From positions 1 to 64,000 of the forward strand of contig NZ_VOUA01000012.1 of assembly GCF_024372725.1 (NCBI RefSeq): a DNA stretch of 64,000 nucleotides. Direction: 5' to 3'. Below the pieces are notes generated by a model. The model was not told the DNA's origin, searched no databases, and was given only the letters and a program-made list of their open reading frames with translations. The DNA comes from Methanosarcina sp. KYL-1. GTDB lineage: Archaea > Halobacteriota > Methanosarcinia > Methanosarcinales > Methanosarcinaceae. Made by a program: the position numbers and the translations under genes. Positions 24,215-33,122 of the stretch are shown piece after piece. Positions within the stretch are counted from its first letter, which is position 1. Every line of letters begins with the position of its first letter.

Positions 24215-24472
24215 GTGGAGCTGCCCGCAGTTCGGGCAGATCAGTATGATTTCAAAAGAGTATCCATTTTTCAGTGGGGCAGTTGGCCCGGTATGTGGAC
24301 CTGGTGGCTCAGGATATTGGGGCTCAGGATATGGGGCCGGAAACTGTTGTTTGTAGGCACGCACGGAAAGGCTGTGGTTATAAGGAAGGAAAATGGGTTT
24401 TTCAGGACTGTTGTCCTTGTCCCGGAAAATCCCGATGAATTAAGGAGAAGGATCAAGCAGGTCATGCAGTAA
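24215..24472 (+). CDS. Possible truncated PH-like membrane protein remnant
   Basis: An 85-codon frame from GTG 24215. Its second half, KLLFVGTHGKAVVIRKENGF followed by FRTVVLVPENPDELRRRI, resembles the end of a small bacterial PH-type (bPH) domain, while the first half is Trp-rich and unconvincing. The minus strand of the same stretch encodes a frame with CPNCGQLHR, a half zinc ribbon, so the coding strand is not certain. A shortened or decayed gene is the most likely reading. No ribosome binding site is obvious. Confidence 0.35.
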   Translation: MELPAVRADQYDFKRVSIFQWGSWPGMWTWWLRILGLRIWGRKLLFVGTHGKAVVIRKENGFFRTVVLVPENPDELRRRIKQVMQ

Positions 24473-24510
24473 AACTCAGGCACTCTGGCTGCCAATACTT
24501 CTCCCAGTTA

Positions 24511-24577
24511 TTTTTTTACTTTCAATTTTTTACTTTCAATTTTTTACTTTCAATTTTTTACTTTCAATTTTTTACTT
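24511..24577. repeat. 15-bp direct repeats, four copies
   Basis: TTTTTTACTTTCAAT is repeated four times head to tail. It lies downstream of the flavodoxin gene (minus strand), separated by only a short T-rich spacer. It is low-complexity sequence without coding signal. Confidence 0.8.
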
Positions 24578-24600
24578 CTTTCGTTTAACGTTTTTTCTTT

Positions 24601-25053
24601 TTACGCTTTGACCGGTTTGGCCCTGTGCTTCAGGGCCTCTGCAAGGTCGACGCCGAGCCTTTTGCATTCCTGCAGGTCCTTGTCCGTGGGCTTGTGGAGG
24701 ATCCGGAGGACGGGATCGATCACGTCCATCCCCATTTCCCTCATCTTCTGTGCAATCAATATGGGAGCCTCCCCGCTCCAGCCGTAAGACCCGAAAGCAG
24801 CCCCTACCTTGCCTTTCGGGACCGTGCCTGCAAGGGTTTCGTCCATGAACTTTTCCATAGGCGGCAGCATCTTATAGTAAAAGGTCGAAGATCCGACGGC
24901 TATTACGTCTGCTTCTTTCAATTCTTCCGGTTTTACGTCGTAGAAACTGACAGCCTTTACGTCCACGTGCATCGATTCAATCCCGTGGGATATTGCTTCG
25001 GCCATCGCTTTCGTGTTTCCCGAGGTACTGAGATAGACTACTAGTGCTTTCAA
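24601..25053 (-). CDS. Flavodoxin-domain protein
   Basis: A 150-residue single-domain flavodoxin. The phosphate-binding loop STSGNTKAMAE sits at residues 9-19, with SSTFYYKMLPPMEKFMDE and AAFGSYGWSGEAP as the other FMN-contacting loops. The long C-terminal helix carries the cluster ending KHRAKP. It resembles the flavodoxin domain of archaeal FprA-type flavoproteins more than bacterial electron-transfer flavodoxins. TTG 25053 follows GGGGGAAACCAG. A redox carrier role is inferred. It stands alone. Confidence 0.85.
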   Translation of the reverse strand: MKALVVYLSTSGNTKAMAEAISHGIESMHVDVKAVSFYDVKPEELKEADVIAVGSSTFYYKMLPPMEKFMDETLAGTVPKGKVGAAFGSYGWSGEAPILIAQKMREMGMDVIDPVLRILHKPTDKDLQECKRLGVDLAEALKHRAKPVKA

Positions 25054-25153
25054 CTGGTTTCCCCCATTTCTGTATCTATATTAATTCCGGGGCATGAAGC
25101 CCGGAAAAAAAGAGAGCAAAAGGCAGCAGGCCAGGTGCCTGGTCCTGTGTTCA

Positions 25154-25279
25154 ATTCCTTACCTTCAGGTTATTCCTTACATTCAGGTTATTCCTTACAT
25201 TCAGGTTATTCCTTACATTCAGGTTATTCCTTACATTCAGGTTATTCCTTACATTCAGGTTATTCCTTACATTCAGGTT
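25154..25279. repeat. 18-bp minisatellite, exactly seven copies
   Basis: ATTCCTTACMTTCAGGTT is repeated seven times without interruption (126 bp); only the first copy has C at position 10. Shorter related units with AGGTTAAGC continue to ~25360. An open frame through it (PYIQVI repeats) has no support as a gene. No other gene lies in 25054-25513. Confidence 0.9.
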
Positions 25280-25513
25280 AATTAAGTTCCTGGCTTTTGG
25301 AATATGTTCCTTGCTTTGCAGGTTAAGCACATGTTCTTTACTTTACAGGTTAAGCGCATAAGCCTGCAGGTCCAATGTTCACAGAAACCGAAACTTTAAG
25401 CTGCTTTTCACTCCCCAATTCTGCATTATCTATATATATAATTTTAAATAAGGATTTCGTCTGCACCTCATGACCTGCCTCATCATTCTCCGTGAACTGA
25501 CTCATTCAGGTCT

Positions 25514-27283
25514 TCATGCCAGGTCTGCTTCTATGCGGATAGGACCGATGTGGTTTACCACCTGGAGGGCAACACTTTCAAGGAAGTTACGGATATTCCG
25601 GGGGATTTTGTCCAGGGTGCGGGATGCAAAGTTCAGGCTGCCTATGATTTCTCCTCTATAGTTCAGGGGAATTATTGCGACTGCCGTGATGCCTTCCTTC
25701 CTTACTGCATCACCCATTTTTTCCGAGTAAAAATCTAGCTTGTAGACGGGTTTTTCAGTCCAGATCTGCCTGGCTTCCCTGGAATCGGCTTTATATCTCA
25801 AGACCTTTTCTACAAATTCGGAGGAAATCCCCCCGTGGGCTACCAGGTTTATCTGGTCCAGGAGTTCGTCTTTAAGATAAATACCCCCTGCGTCCAGTCC
25901 GTTTATCCGCAGGCAAGCATTCAGGATCTGCTTGAGCATTGCCTGGAGGTTCCAGGTGGTACTAAGGCTCATCCCGAGCTCCCTCTGGATTTCAAGCATT
26001 TCCCCGGCTTCCTTTCGTTCGGTTACATCCACGACTATGCCCTGGAAATGGGTCGCTTTTCCCTCGCTGTCCCGCTGGATAAAAGTCCTTTCATCGACCC
26101 AGCGCATGTTCCCTTTCCGGGTGAAGATCCTGTATTCCATTTCGAAAGATTCGTGCCCCTCCCTTATACAGTTTTCAAGGGCAGAGGTAACCGCAGCTAT
26201 ATCGTCCCTGTGGACGATGCTTCCGTAAAGCACTTTTCCTGAGAGGAAGTCTTCTGCGGTGTACCCGAACTGTGTGACGTTTTCGGAAACCAGTTCTGCG
26301 GGCCAGTTTTCTTCATTTCTCCATAAAAAGACCACTGCAGGGCTGTTGTTGATTACGGTCTTAAGCGCTTCCTGCATTTCGAGGGCTTTTTTCAGGGCTT
26401 CTTCGTTCTCTTTTCTTCCCGTTACGTCAAGCACGATCCCCTCAAAACGGATCACTTCCCCCTCTTCGTTCCTGTGGATAAATGTCCTTTCGTTTACCCA
26501 GCGCAGGTCTCCGGCTTTCGTAAAGATCCTGTACTCCATGTTAAAGTCTACGGCCCCTTCGGTTATCCTTTCCTCAAGCTCTTTTTCGACTTTCGGGAGG
26601 TCATCCGGGTGGATGATCTGTCCGTAAAGGACCTTGCCTGAGATGAAGTCTTCTACCAGGTACCCAATCTGGGTAACGTTTTCTGAGACAAAGACGGCAG
26701 GCCAGTTTTCTTTATTTTCCCACAGAAAGACCACTGCAGGGCTGTTGTTTATCACTGTTTTCATGATCTCCTGCATTTCAAGGGCTTTTTTCAACCTGTC
26801 TTCACTCATCTTCCGCCCTGTGACATCCATCACTATGCCCTGGAAGTAACTCACCTTTCCGTCCGGGTCCCTCTGGATAAATGTCCTTTCGTTCACCCAG
26901 CGCATGTCTCCGGCTTTTGTCCGGATCCTGTACTCCATGCTGAAGTCCCTGGCCCCTTCCATGATCCTTCTTTCAAGTTTCTCTTCTACTTTTGGGAGGT
27001 CTTCGGGAAGGATGATGTCCCCGTAAAGAACCCTGCCCGAGACAAAGTCCTCTACCGCGTACCCAAGCTGTGTGACGTTTTCAGAAACAAATTCAGCAGG
27101 CCATTTCTCTTCGTTCTTCCAGAGGAAAACCACCACAGGGCTGTTGTTGATAATGGTTTTCAGGGCTTTTTCCCTTTCCAGGGCTTCCCTGAGTGCTTCT
27201 CCTCTTTCATTGGAGACAGGTACCCCGGACTTGCTGTCCTGCTCTGGAATTTCGTTATCATCTCTCGAATTCTCGCTGCCCAT
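25514..27283 (-). CDS. Sensor protein with three PAS/PAC modules and a GAF domain
   Basis: A 589-residue cytoplasmic sensor. After a ~35-residue lead come three very similar PAS-PAC modules of ~125 residues (about 35-160, 165-290, 295-415), each with INNSPAVVFLW or VVVFLW, VSENVTQ.GY, a W(V)NERTFI or WVDERTFI PAC strand and a GIVxDVTxRK end. Residues ~430-585 are a GAF domain. No histidine kinase, receiver or output domain follows, unlike many Methanosarcina PAS-GAF sensors, so it may signal by protein contact or have lost its C-terminal part. ATG 27283 follows GGGGGTTGAAG. The ligand is unknown. Confidence 0.88.
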   Translation of the reverse strand: MGSENSRDDNEIPEQDSKSGVPVSNERGEALREALEREKALKTIINNSPVVVFLWKNEEKWPAEFVSENVTQLGYAVEDFVSGRVLYGDIILPEDLPKVEEKLERRIMEGARDFSMEYRIRTKAGDMRWVNERTFIQRDPDGKVSYFQGIVMDVTGRKMSEDRLKKALEMQEIMKTVINNSPAVVFLWENKENWPAVFVSENVTQIGYLVEDFISGKVLYGQIIHPDDLPKVEKELEERITEGAVDFNMEYRIFTKAGDLRWVNERTFIHRNEEGEVIRFEGIVLDVTGRKENEEALKKALEMQEALKTVINNSPAVVFLWRNEENWPAELVSENVTQFGYTAEDFLSGKVLYGSIVHRDDIAAVTSALENCIREGHESFEMEYRIFTRKGNMRWVDERTFIQRDSEGKATHFQGIVVDVTERKEAGEMLEIQRELGMSLSTTWNLQAMLKQILNACLRINGLDAGGIYLKDELLDQINLVAHGGISSEFVEKVLRYKADSREARQIWTEKPVYKLDFYSEKMGDAVRKEGITAVAIIPLNYRGEIIGSLNFASRTLDKIPRNIRNFLESVALQVVNHIGPIRIEADLA

Positions 27284-27933
27284 TTCTTCAACCCCCGCAC
27301 GGAAGCTACCATATCTTTGTTTATCTGCCGGTTTTCTTCCTCTATATATAAATGGGCTTTTATCAAATATCAGTTTTCTCGGTATATGTAAAATAGCTAC
27401 TTCTAACTTACGTAGGCATTAGTTTTATATAATATAAAATAGGTAACAAGATTCCGTACTCCGTAAACGTGCTGAATACAGAAGCCGGAGAATAAAAACT
27501 TCCATCACACACCATCAGCAGGACCTCCGGCTGGCCGATAAGAATTGACCCCCGCACGAACCCCCCCTCATGAACCCTCGGACAGGAGATTCCGAAAAGA
27601 GCATAAAACGGGGGAAAATCGGAACATCAACAACTAAAATGGGTGCAGGGGCCAAAAATGGCTTAACAGATGGAAAACTCGCAGGAAAAAATGGCACAAA
27701 TGGCGAAAAAGCGGAGTTAAAAGACACGAATATACGGAATGAACTCAAAACTAGCAAAACCCAGAAATGGCAAAACCCATAATGGCAAAACCCAAAAGTA
27801 GTAGAAGTGGAAATGTGGTAAAAACAAAAGTGGCACAAAAGGCAAAACATCAAACCTCCACAAATGAGCCAGAGATGGAACTGTGATAAGGTCTGCCATA
27901 GGCCTTATCACCCCGTTTCTGTCTGCTTTTGTT
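27284..27933. other. Intergenic with short direct and inverted repeats
   Basis: Tandem AATGGCAAAACCC-like units occur at 27763-27800. GTGATAAGG (27883-27891) and CCTTATCAC (27903-27911) form a 9-bp inverted repeat with an 11-nt loop. No gene is supported; open frames are low-complexity. Confidence 0.45.
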
Positions 27934-28170
27934 TCATTTCTCTGCACATGCTTCGATTTCCAGCCTTACCATCCATTCGGAAAGGTCGATTCCAGGGACT
28001 GAGCCTTCGGGAAGGTTGCCTGCAACTTCGTTGCTGAGTTTTCCGTCTCCGCAGCCGACATCAAGAACTTTTTCTTCCCGCCGGATGGACAGCTTCCGGA
28101 TGAGTTCGAGCCCCCGGTTTTTCCGGGCCGAAGAGCTTGAAGCATAAATTTCGGGGTCCCAGGGTTGCAT
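27934..28170 (-). pseudogene. N-terminal remnant of a SAM-dependent methyltransferase
   Basis: From ATG 28170 the frame reads MQPWDPEIYASSSSARKN, then KVLDVGCGDGKLSNEVA (SAM-binding motif I) and GIDLSEWMV (motif II), the start of a class I methyltransferase of the trans-aconitate methyltransferase type. It stops after 78 residues, where the family continues for another ~170. The rest of the fold is absent downstream. It is a truncated gene. Confidence 0.8.
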
Positions 28171-28314
28171 AAGCAAAACATGGAGTCTTACGGAATCACG
28201 TTTCTCGTAAGGATATTTACAGAACAAATGTTTCCGATTACGGAAAATTTCAAGACACTTTTAGGAAGGAAAATAGGGGTTTAAAAAAGCGCAGATTCTT
28301 AAAGGAAATATTAT

Positions 28315-28419
28315 GTGAACGGGTAAAACCCTGTTGTGGTCTTGTTTGATGGTAGTTGTCTGTTCGTCTTGTTGGGAGTGATCTTGTAGATGTAGGTTTA
28401 AGAGGGTAGGCCCGTTCAC
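28315..28419 (-). ncRNA. Putative small RNA with terminal stem and G-poor loop (diverged copy A)
   Basis: On the minus strand GTGAACGGG (28419-28411) and CCCGTTCAC (28323-28315) pair perfectly and enclose ~87 nt that is A/C-rich and poor in G. TATTTATA (28460-28453, minus) lies 33 nt upstream. The layout is that of the three copies near 37-38 kb, with a compensatory G-A / T-C change in the stem (GTGAGC/GCTCAC versus GTGAAC/GTTCAC). Confidence 0.55.
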
Positions 28420-28452
28420 TATGCACTAATCAACAAAACTCCTGATTAAGTA

Positions 28453-28460
28453 TATAAATA
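28453..28460 (-). promoter_or_regulatory. TATA box of putative small RNA copy A
   Basis: TATTTATA on the minus strand, preceded by CCTAA. It is 33 nt before the first stem base, about 10 nt more than in copies B-D, so the RNA may have a short 5' extension. Confidence 0.4.
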
Positions 28461-28659
28461 TTAGGATAAAATTATATTAAATTGCCTTTTTGTCCTATTT
28501 TTATGCTGGCTTTAGTGGTTCAAAAAGGACTTTTTTCCGGGTTTTGCCATCTTATTTTTAGGAAAGAAATCCATGTTATCAATTAACTGCTTTCTTCCAC
28601 GTTTTCCGGTTGATTTTTTTTCTTTGCGGTATTATGCTGGCAGGCTTTTCTTTTTCCTC

Positions 28660-28905
28660 TTTTTAACACCTTTCTTCTCCCTTTTCTTCTCCTTCCTTCT
28701 ACTTCCTTCTACTTCCTTCTACTTCCTTCTACTTCCTCCTACTTCCTTCTCCTTTCTTCTCCATCCTTCTACTTCCTCCTCCTCCCTTCTCCTTTCTTCT
28801 CCTTTCTTCTACTTCCTTCCCCTTCCTTCTCCTCTTCCTTTCCTTTTTTCTCCTCTCTTTTTCTTTTTCCCTTTTCTTCCTCCTTTTTTCTCTCCTCTTT
28901 TCGTC
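28660..28905. repeat. Pyrimidine-only repeat tract upstream of ilvD
   Basis: It consists of variants of CTTCTACTTCCTTCTCC on the plus strand with hardly any purines other than A. It ends about 70 bp before ilvD. The rest of the 28461-28972 gap is AT-rich and holds no gene. Confidence 0.8.
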
Positions 28906-28972
28906 CCCAACCTGTTTATACTATGAACGTTTTTCCTATTCTATACACCTTAAGATCATAAGGAGATTCACA

Positions 28973-30634
28973 ATGAGAAGTGCCATTATCAAAGAGGGGC
29001 CCGAGCGTGCCCCCAACCGCTCCCTCCTGAAAGCTACCGGGGTCACGGATTCCGAGATGAAGAAGCCGTTCATCGCGGTGGTCAATTCCTGGAATGACAT
29101 AATCCCGGGTCACATCCATCTTGACAAACTTGCTGAGGCTGTGAAAGCAGGGATCAGGAATGCCGGTGGGGTGCCCTTCGAGTTCCATACCATCGGGGTC
29201 TGCGACGGGATCGCAATGGGGCATGAGGGCATGAAATACTCCCTCCCAAGCCGTGAGGTCATAGAAGATACTATCGAGCTTATGGTTAGAGCCCACCAGT
29301 TTGACGGTATGGTCCTGATTCCAACTTGCGACAAGATCGTGCCCGGGCACCTCATGGCTGCGGGCAGGCTTGACATTCCTTCAATTGTTGTGACCGGGGG
29401 GCCCATGCTTCCGGGTTATGTGGACGACCAGTACACGGACCTTATTTCCGTCTTCGAAGGGGTCGGGGCCTACAGGGCAGGCAAGATGTCCGAAGCCGAG
29501 CTCAAAAGGCTTGAAGACCTCTCCTGCGCAGGGGCAGGGTCCTGTGCCGGGATGTTTACGGCAAACACCATGGCCTGCATGACCGAAGCCCTGGGGCTGA
29601 GCCTTCCGGGCTGTGCCACAGCTCACGCCGTGGACGCAAAGAAGATGCGCCTTGCAAAGGAGTCAGGGGAGCGCATCGTGCAGCTCGTAAAAGAAAACAT
29701 CACCCCCAGGAAACTCGTGACCCTGAAGTCCTTTGAAAACGCCATTATGGTGGATATGGCGGTAGGGGGCAGCACAAATACCACCCTTCACCTCCCGGCC
29801 CTTGCCCACGAGTTCGGGCTCGAACTCCCCCTTGAGGCTTTTGACAAACTGAGCAGGACAACCCCCCACCTGATTTCCCTCCGCCCTGGCGGCCCGAATT
29901 TTATGCTCCACTTCGACCGGGCAGGCGGGGTCCAGGCAGTCCTCCAGCGGCTGGCTCCAAAACTCAACCTGGACGAGCTGACTGTGAACGGGAAGACCAT
30001 CGGGGAGAACCTGGAAGAATATGAAATCGTTAACCCGAAGCTCAATGCGGAAATCATCACGACCCTGGAAAACCCGAAACATGTCGAAGGCGGGATTGCA
30101 GTGCTCAAAGGCACCCTTGCCCCTGACGGCTCGGTTGTGAAGCAGGCTGCAGTGGACCCGAAAATGCACGTCCACACCGGCCCTGCCCGGGTCTACGACT
30201 GTGAGGAAGATGCCATGCAGAGTATCCTTGCAGGCGATGTGAAGCCCGGAGACATTGTAGTCATCCGCTATGAAGGCCCGAAAGGAGGCCCCGGAATGCG
30301 GGAGATGCTCGCAGCCACTGCCGCAATAGGAGGTATGGGCCTGCTCTCTTCCGTTGCCCTGATCACTGACGGCCGTTTCTCGGGCGGGACCCGAGGGCCC
30401 TGCATCGGGCACGTCTCCCCCGAAGCCAGTGAAGGCGGACCTATCGCCCTTGTGAAGGAAGGCGACCTGATCGAAATAGACATCTCTAAGAGGGCCCTGA
30501 ACCTTAAGGTTTCTGAAGAGGAACTCGAGAAGAGAAGGGCAGCCTTCGTGCCCCCGAAAAAGGAAGTCACCGGCTACCTGGCCCGCTACCAGCGCGCCGT
30601 GCACTCCGCAAATACCGGTGGAATAGTGGACTGA
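28973..30634 (+). CDS. ilvD: Dihydroxy-acid dehydratase
   Basis: A 553-residue enzyme converting 2,3-dihydroxyisovalerate and 2,3-dihydroxy-3-methylvalerate to the 2-keto acids for valine and isoleucine. Cluster- and metal-binding signatures are present: [49 protein letters not shown], and near the C-terminus [21 protein letters not shown]. The length is normal for the archaeal and bacterial IlvD. ATG 28973 follows AAGGAGATTCACA, a near-perfect ribosome binding site. A hairpin with T-run follows. Cytoplasmic, monocistronic here; other branched-chain genes are not in the window. Confidence 0.97.
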   Translation: MRSAIIKEGPERAPNRSLLKATGVTDSEMKKPFIAVVNSWNDIIPGHIHLDKLAEAVKAGIRNAGGVPFEFHTIGVCDGIAMGHEGMKYSLPSREVIEDTIELMVRAHQFDGMVLIPTCDKIVPGHLMAAGRLDIPSIVVTGGPMLPGYVDDQYTDLISVFEGVGAYRAGKMSEAELKRLEDLSCAGAGSCAGMFTANTMACMTEALGLSLPGCATAHAVDAKKMRLAKESGERIVQLVKENITPRKLVTLKSFENAIMVDMAVGGSTNTTLHLPALAHEFGLELPLEAFDKLSRTTPHLISLRPGGPNFMLHFDRAGGVQAVLQRLAPKLNLDELTVNGKTIGENLEEYEIVNPKLNAEIITTLENPKHVEGGIAVLKGTLAPDGSVVKQAAVDPKMHVHTGPARVYDCEEDAMQSILAGDVKPGDIVVIRYEGPKGGPGMREMLAATAAIGGMGLLSSVALITDGRFSGGTRGPCIGHVSPEASEGGPIALVKEGDLIEIDISKRALNLKVSEEELEKRRAAFVPPKKEVTGYLARYQRAVHSANTGGIVD

Positions 30635-30665
30635 TTCAAGAGCACATGCCAGTTAAATTCCATAC

Positions 30666-30700
30666 AGGAGGAGCTTTTCCTCCTCTGATTTTTCTTTTTT
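30666..30700 (+). terminator. Terminator after ilvD
   Basis: AGGAGGA (30666-30672) and TCCTCCT (30678-30684) form a perfect 7-bp hairpin with a 5-nt loop, followed by GATTTTTCTTTTTTT. It lies 32 bp after the ilvD stop. Confidence 0.75.
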
Positions 30701-30891
30701 TATGAGCTTCTTTTGTGAGCTTTTTTATGAGCTTCTTTTTGTGAGTTTTTTGTCGGGAATTTTCTTTTTATCGGGTTTTATCCTGATTCAAAGTTCTCCC
30801 TGCTGAGATTCTTCACAAATCAGAGTTCCCTGCATAGAAGACATCGAGAAACGTTTATAAGTGCCCAAAGTCCATCTTTTGTTTAGAAAAA

Positions 30892-31086
30892 ATGGGAGTT
30901 GAACTTGTGGAAGTGATGGGATTATGCGCAATTTGCGGTCGTTCGGCAAAGCTGTACACCTGTCCCTTATGCGGAAAATTAGTGTGCAGCCGCTGTATGG
31001 ACCCTGAAAAAGGTGTCTGCATCCAGTGTGCACGCGGCAGGGGCGGCCCGGCTGAAGGGACTGGAGATGTGGGAACTTACAGGTAA
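30892..31086 (+). CDS. Small zinc-ribbon protein
   Basis: A 64-residue protein dominated by paired cysteines: CAICGRSAKLYTCPLCGKLVC, then SRCMDPEKGVCIQC. The eight-cysteine cross-brace pattern resembles HIT-type or B-box-like zinc fingers and suggests two zinc ions. ATG 30892 is used; a GTG at 30907 with GGGAG seven bases before it is an alternative that would shorten the protein by five residues. CGTTTATAAG near 30852 is the likely TATA box. The function is unknown; protein or RNA binding is possible. Confidence 0.75.
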   Translation: MGVELVEVMGLCAICGRSAKLYTCPLCGKLVCSRCMDPEKGVCIQCARGRGGPAEGTGDVGTYR

Positions 31087-31362
31087 GAATGTAAGACCGG
31101 TAAGAATATAAGACTGGTTAAAATTGGGATTTAGGTAGCAATGTAACCGGTAAGGATGTAAGAGGGGAAGAAGCCTGGAATATTAAGCCCGAATATTATG
31201 TTTTAATAGAAACCTTGCAAGAGAACCGGAAAATAAAAGGCTCAAAAATAGGGCATTAGAAAAATCTCAGAAATAGGGCATGAAAAGAAATTTTGGGAAA
31301 AGGTTTTGCCGGTTTTGAAATGCCTGGCTTTAGCGTCCTCAATACTCAGCAGTCGTGGGCTC

Positions 31363-31719
31363 TTACCAGCCGTGGATTTCCCCTTCCGGTTCCTCTTCGT
31401 CTTGATAGAAGCGGAACTCTTTCTTTTCAATGTCTTCGATAAACACGTACTTTTCTTCGATCCCCACTTTGGCAAAGGAAAGGGCATCGTCCCCGTCCCT
31501 TACGGCCGGCAGGATGTCCACGTCCACATGGTCTTCGATAGTGCTTTCTGGCAGAAAAGCCGTGATGATGAACCAGTCAATGTCCCCCACGTATTCCTTG
31601 CTCACGTAGCGGCTCTGGTCCGGCGGAATTTTGGTAGCTTTCTGGTGCATCTGGGTCCCGTCAGCCCTGTAAGCGACAAAACGGATATTATGCCGGGTTT
31701 TATTTTTAATTATGGCCAG
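31363..31719 (-). CDS. Conserved-looking hypothetical protein
   Basis: A ~118-residue soluble acidic protein. The core reads AIIKNKTRHNIRFVAYRADG, then SRYVSKEYVGDIDWFIITAFLP, and an acidic tail ending EEEPEGEIHGW. The open frame reaches TTG 31761, but no ribosome binding site precedes it. GGGGAG lies seven bases before CTG 31719, so a start there (or the neighbouring ATA) is preferred; homology would have to decide. I do not recognise the family. It is convergent with the zinc-ribbon gene. Confidence 0.6.
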   Translation of the reverse strand: MAIIKNKTRHNIRFVAYRADGTQMHQKATKIPPDQSRYVSKEYVGDIDWFIITAFLPESTIEDHVDVDILPAVRDGDDALSFAKVGIEEKYVFIEDIEKKEFRFYQDEEEPEGEIHGW

Positions 31720-32003
31720 TATACCACTCCCCTGATTTTGAAAATATAGGATAGACCCCAATTACGGAAAATTATGATATGGATTTAATTCAAAAAAGTA
31801 AATACTTTTGGAAGCACAGTTCCTTAAATTAGTTCTGTTACCGAAAGCGGTTCTGCAGGAAAGCTTTTCCGGAACTGCAGAAAAGGCCCCTCCCCGGATG
31901 AAGTTGATATTTACAAAGAAATAAAAAGGTACAAAGAAATAAAAAGGGAATGAAGGCAGCTGGAGGCCGGGATTTCAGCTTTAGACCCGGCCTGCTGCTT
32001 CAT

Positions 32004-32936
32004 TCAGACAAGCAGGTGGATAGGGTGCCGGGAAGCGGGTTCTATGTCAAGGTCTGCGACAGCCTCTGCGATCATGATATCGCCCATGGCAGCCATGGGG
32101 AAGATGTAGGGAGCGTATTCGATTGGCCCGTAGAGGATGAAGTCCCCGGTAGCGGCCTGCTGCAGGCAGGTTGAACCGATGTCGCAAATTTTGTACAGGA
32201 CGGGGTCTTTTTCTTTCTGCTGCTTCAACCAGTTCCAGGCGGAAGGGGCGTTATGGATTCCCGAGCCAGTGGGATGTCCCCATTTTGCTTTTGCGGTGAT
32301 GGTCATCCTGAGGGCAATTCCTGCCCCGTTTCCCATGGGGGTAATGCTGGGGTCAATCAGCTTGTTGACTATCCCGCACCTGTCAGCTATGGGAAGCAGC
32401 CCCTCTTCCAGGAGGCCTGCCCCGGTTTCCAGCATCTCCATCCTGCCCTGCAAGGAAGAGTCAACCGCATTGAAACCCAGGATGATTGAGCTGTCGATGT
32501 CGGAGAGGGCAAGGGCCTCGATTTCGGAAGGGGTGATGCTCATGTTTATGGAGTTGTAGACCGCCCTGTCCGCAAGCCCTACCTCGCTCACGTACTCAGC
32601 TGCAAAGGAGCGCACATTTCCTTCGGAGGAGTCGACCAGGAAGGGGGCGTCCGAAATTTCAGCGATAAAATCAATGTAGCGGGCGATGCTCTCCGGAGTG
32701 GTCCCGTAGATATGGACCATGTGCGGGTTTCCGGTCTCTTCCGAACCCGCCTCCTGCAGATTCACAAGCTCTTCGGCAGCGGCCCGGTCAAAAAGCCCTT
32801 TTGCAGCGTCTTCCACAATGCCGTGTTTGTTGTAAAAAATAGTCCCTGCAAGCACGGTCGGGAGCTCTCCTGGCTGCCCGCCTATCTTTACTCCTGCAAT
32901 GTTAACGATTTCCTGTTCTTTCTGGAACTTAAACAT
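32004..32936 (-). CDS. mtxH: MtxH, MtrH-like methyltransferase subunit
   Basis: A 310-residue homologue of MtrH, the subunit that in the Mtr complex moves the methyl group from methyl-tetrahydrosarcinapterin to the corrinoid. The TIM-barrel family signatures are clear: GGQPGELPTVLAGTIFYNKHG, the LVDSSEGNVR region, VYNSINMSI, and TPMGNGAGIALRMT followed by HPTGSGIHNAPSAWNWL. It is the last gene of a leftward mtxX-mtxA-mtxH operon (187 bp after mtxA). ATG 32936 follows GAGGGAGTAAAG. It is not part of an mtrEDCBAFGH operon, so a soluble methyl transfer reaction with MtxA is inferred. Confidence 0.9.
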   Translation of the reverse strand: MFKFQKEQEIVNIAGVKIGGQPGELPTVLAGTIFYNKHGIVEDAAKGLFDRAAAEELVNLQEAGSEETGNPHMVHIYGTTPESIARYIDFIAEISDAPFLVDSSEGNVRSFAAEYVSEVGLADRAVYNSINMSITPSEIEALALSDIDSSIILGFNAVDSSLQGRMEMLETGAGLLEEGLLPIADRCGIVNKLIDPSITPMGNGAGIALRMTITAKAKWGHPTGSGIHNAPSAWNWLKQQKEKDPVLYKICDIGSTCLQQAATGDFILYGPIEYAPYIFPMAAMGDIMIAEAVADLDIEPASRHPIHLLV

Positions 32937-33122
32937 CTTTACTCCCTCAAAATTAACCTGCTAATGAATCAACCTGTTAAAAATCAACCTGCTAATGAAT
33001 CAGTTCCTTTCTGGCAGATTTCTCTTTATGTTAAATGTTTGTAAATGCTGGGCTGTTAACGCTGTTTTCGGGTGCTCATAAAGTATGAAATATATTAAAA
33101 ACTAAAAGTATTTTCCCAGGGC

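Noticed and set aside
24161-24364. Minus-strand frame with CPNCGQLHR, a possible zinc ribbon
   Set aside because: Only one CxxC pair is present, and the plus-strand frame has a better conserved-looking second half. The locus is recorded as a doubtful remnant on the plus strand instead.
25154-25279. CRISPR-like array (regular short repeats)
   Set aside because: The 18-bp units are directly adjacent with no unique spacers. The same holds for the arrays at 10178, 22919, 24511 and 33766. No cas gene is present.
27883-27911. Inverted repeat GTGATAAGG/CCTTATCAC as a copy of the MITE at 14200
   Set aside because: GTGATAAGGCC also occurs inside that element, but the terminal AGGACTTACG sequence is missing here, so relationship is not supported.
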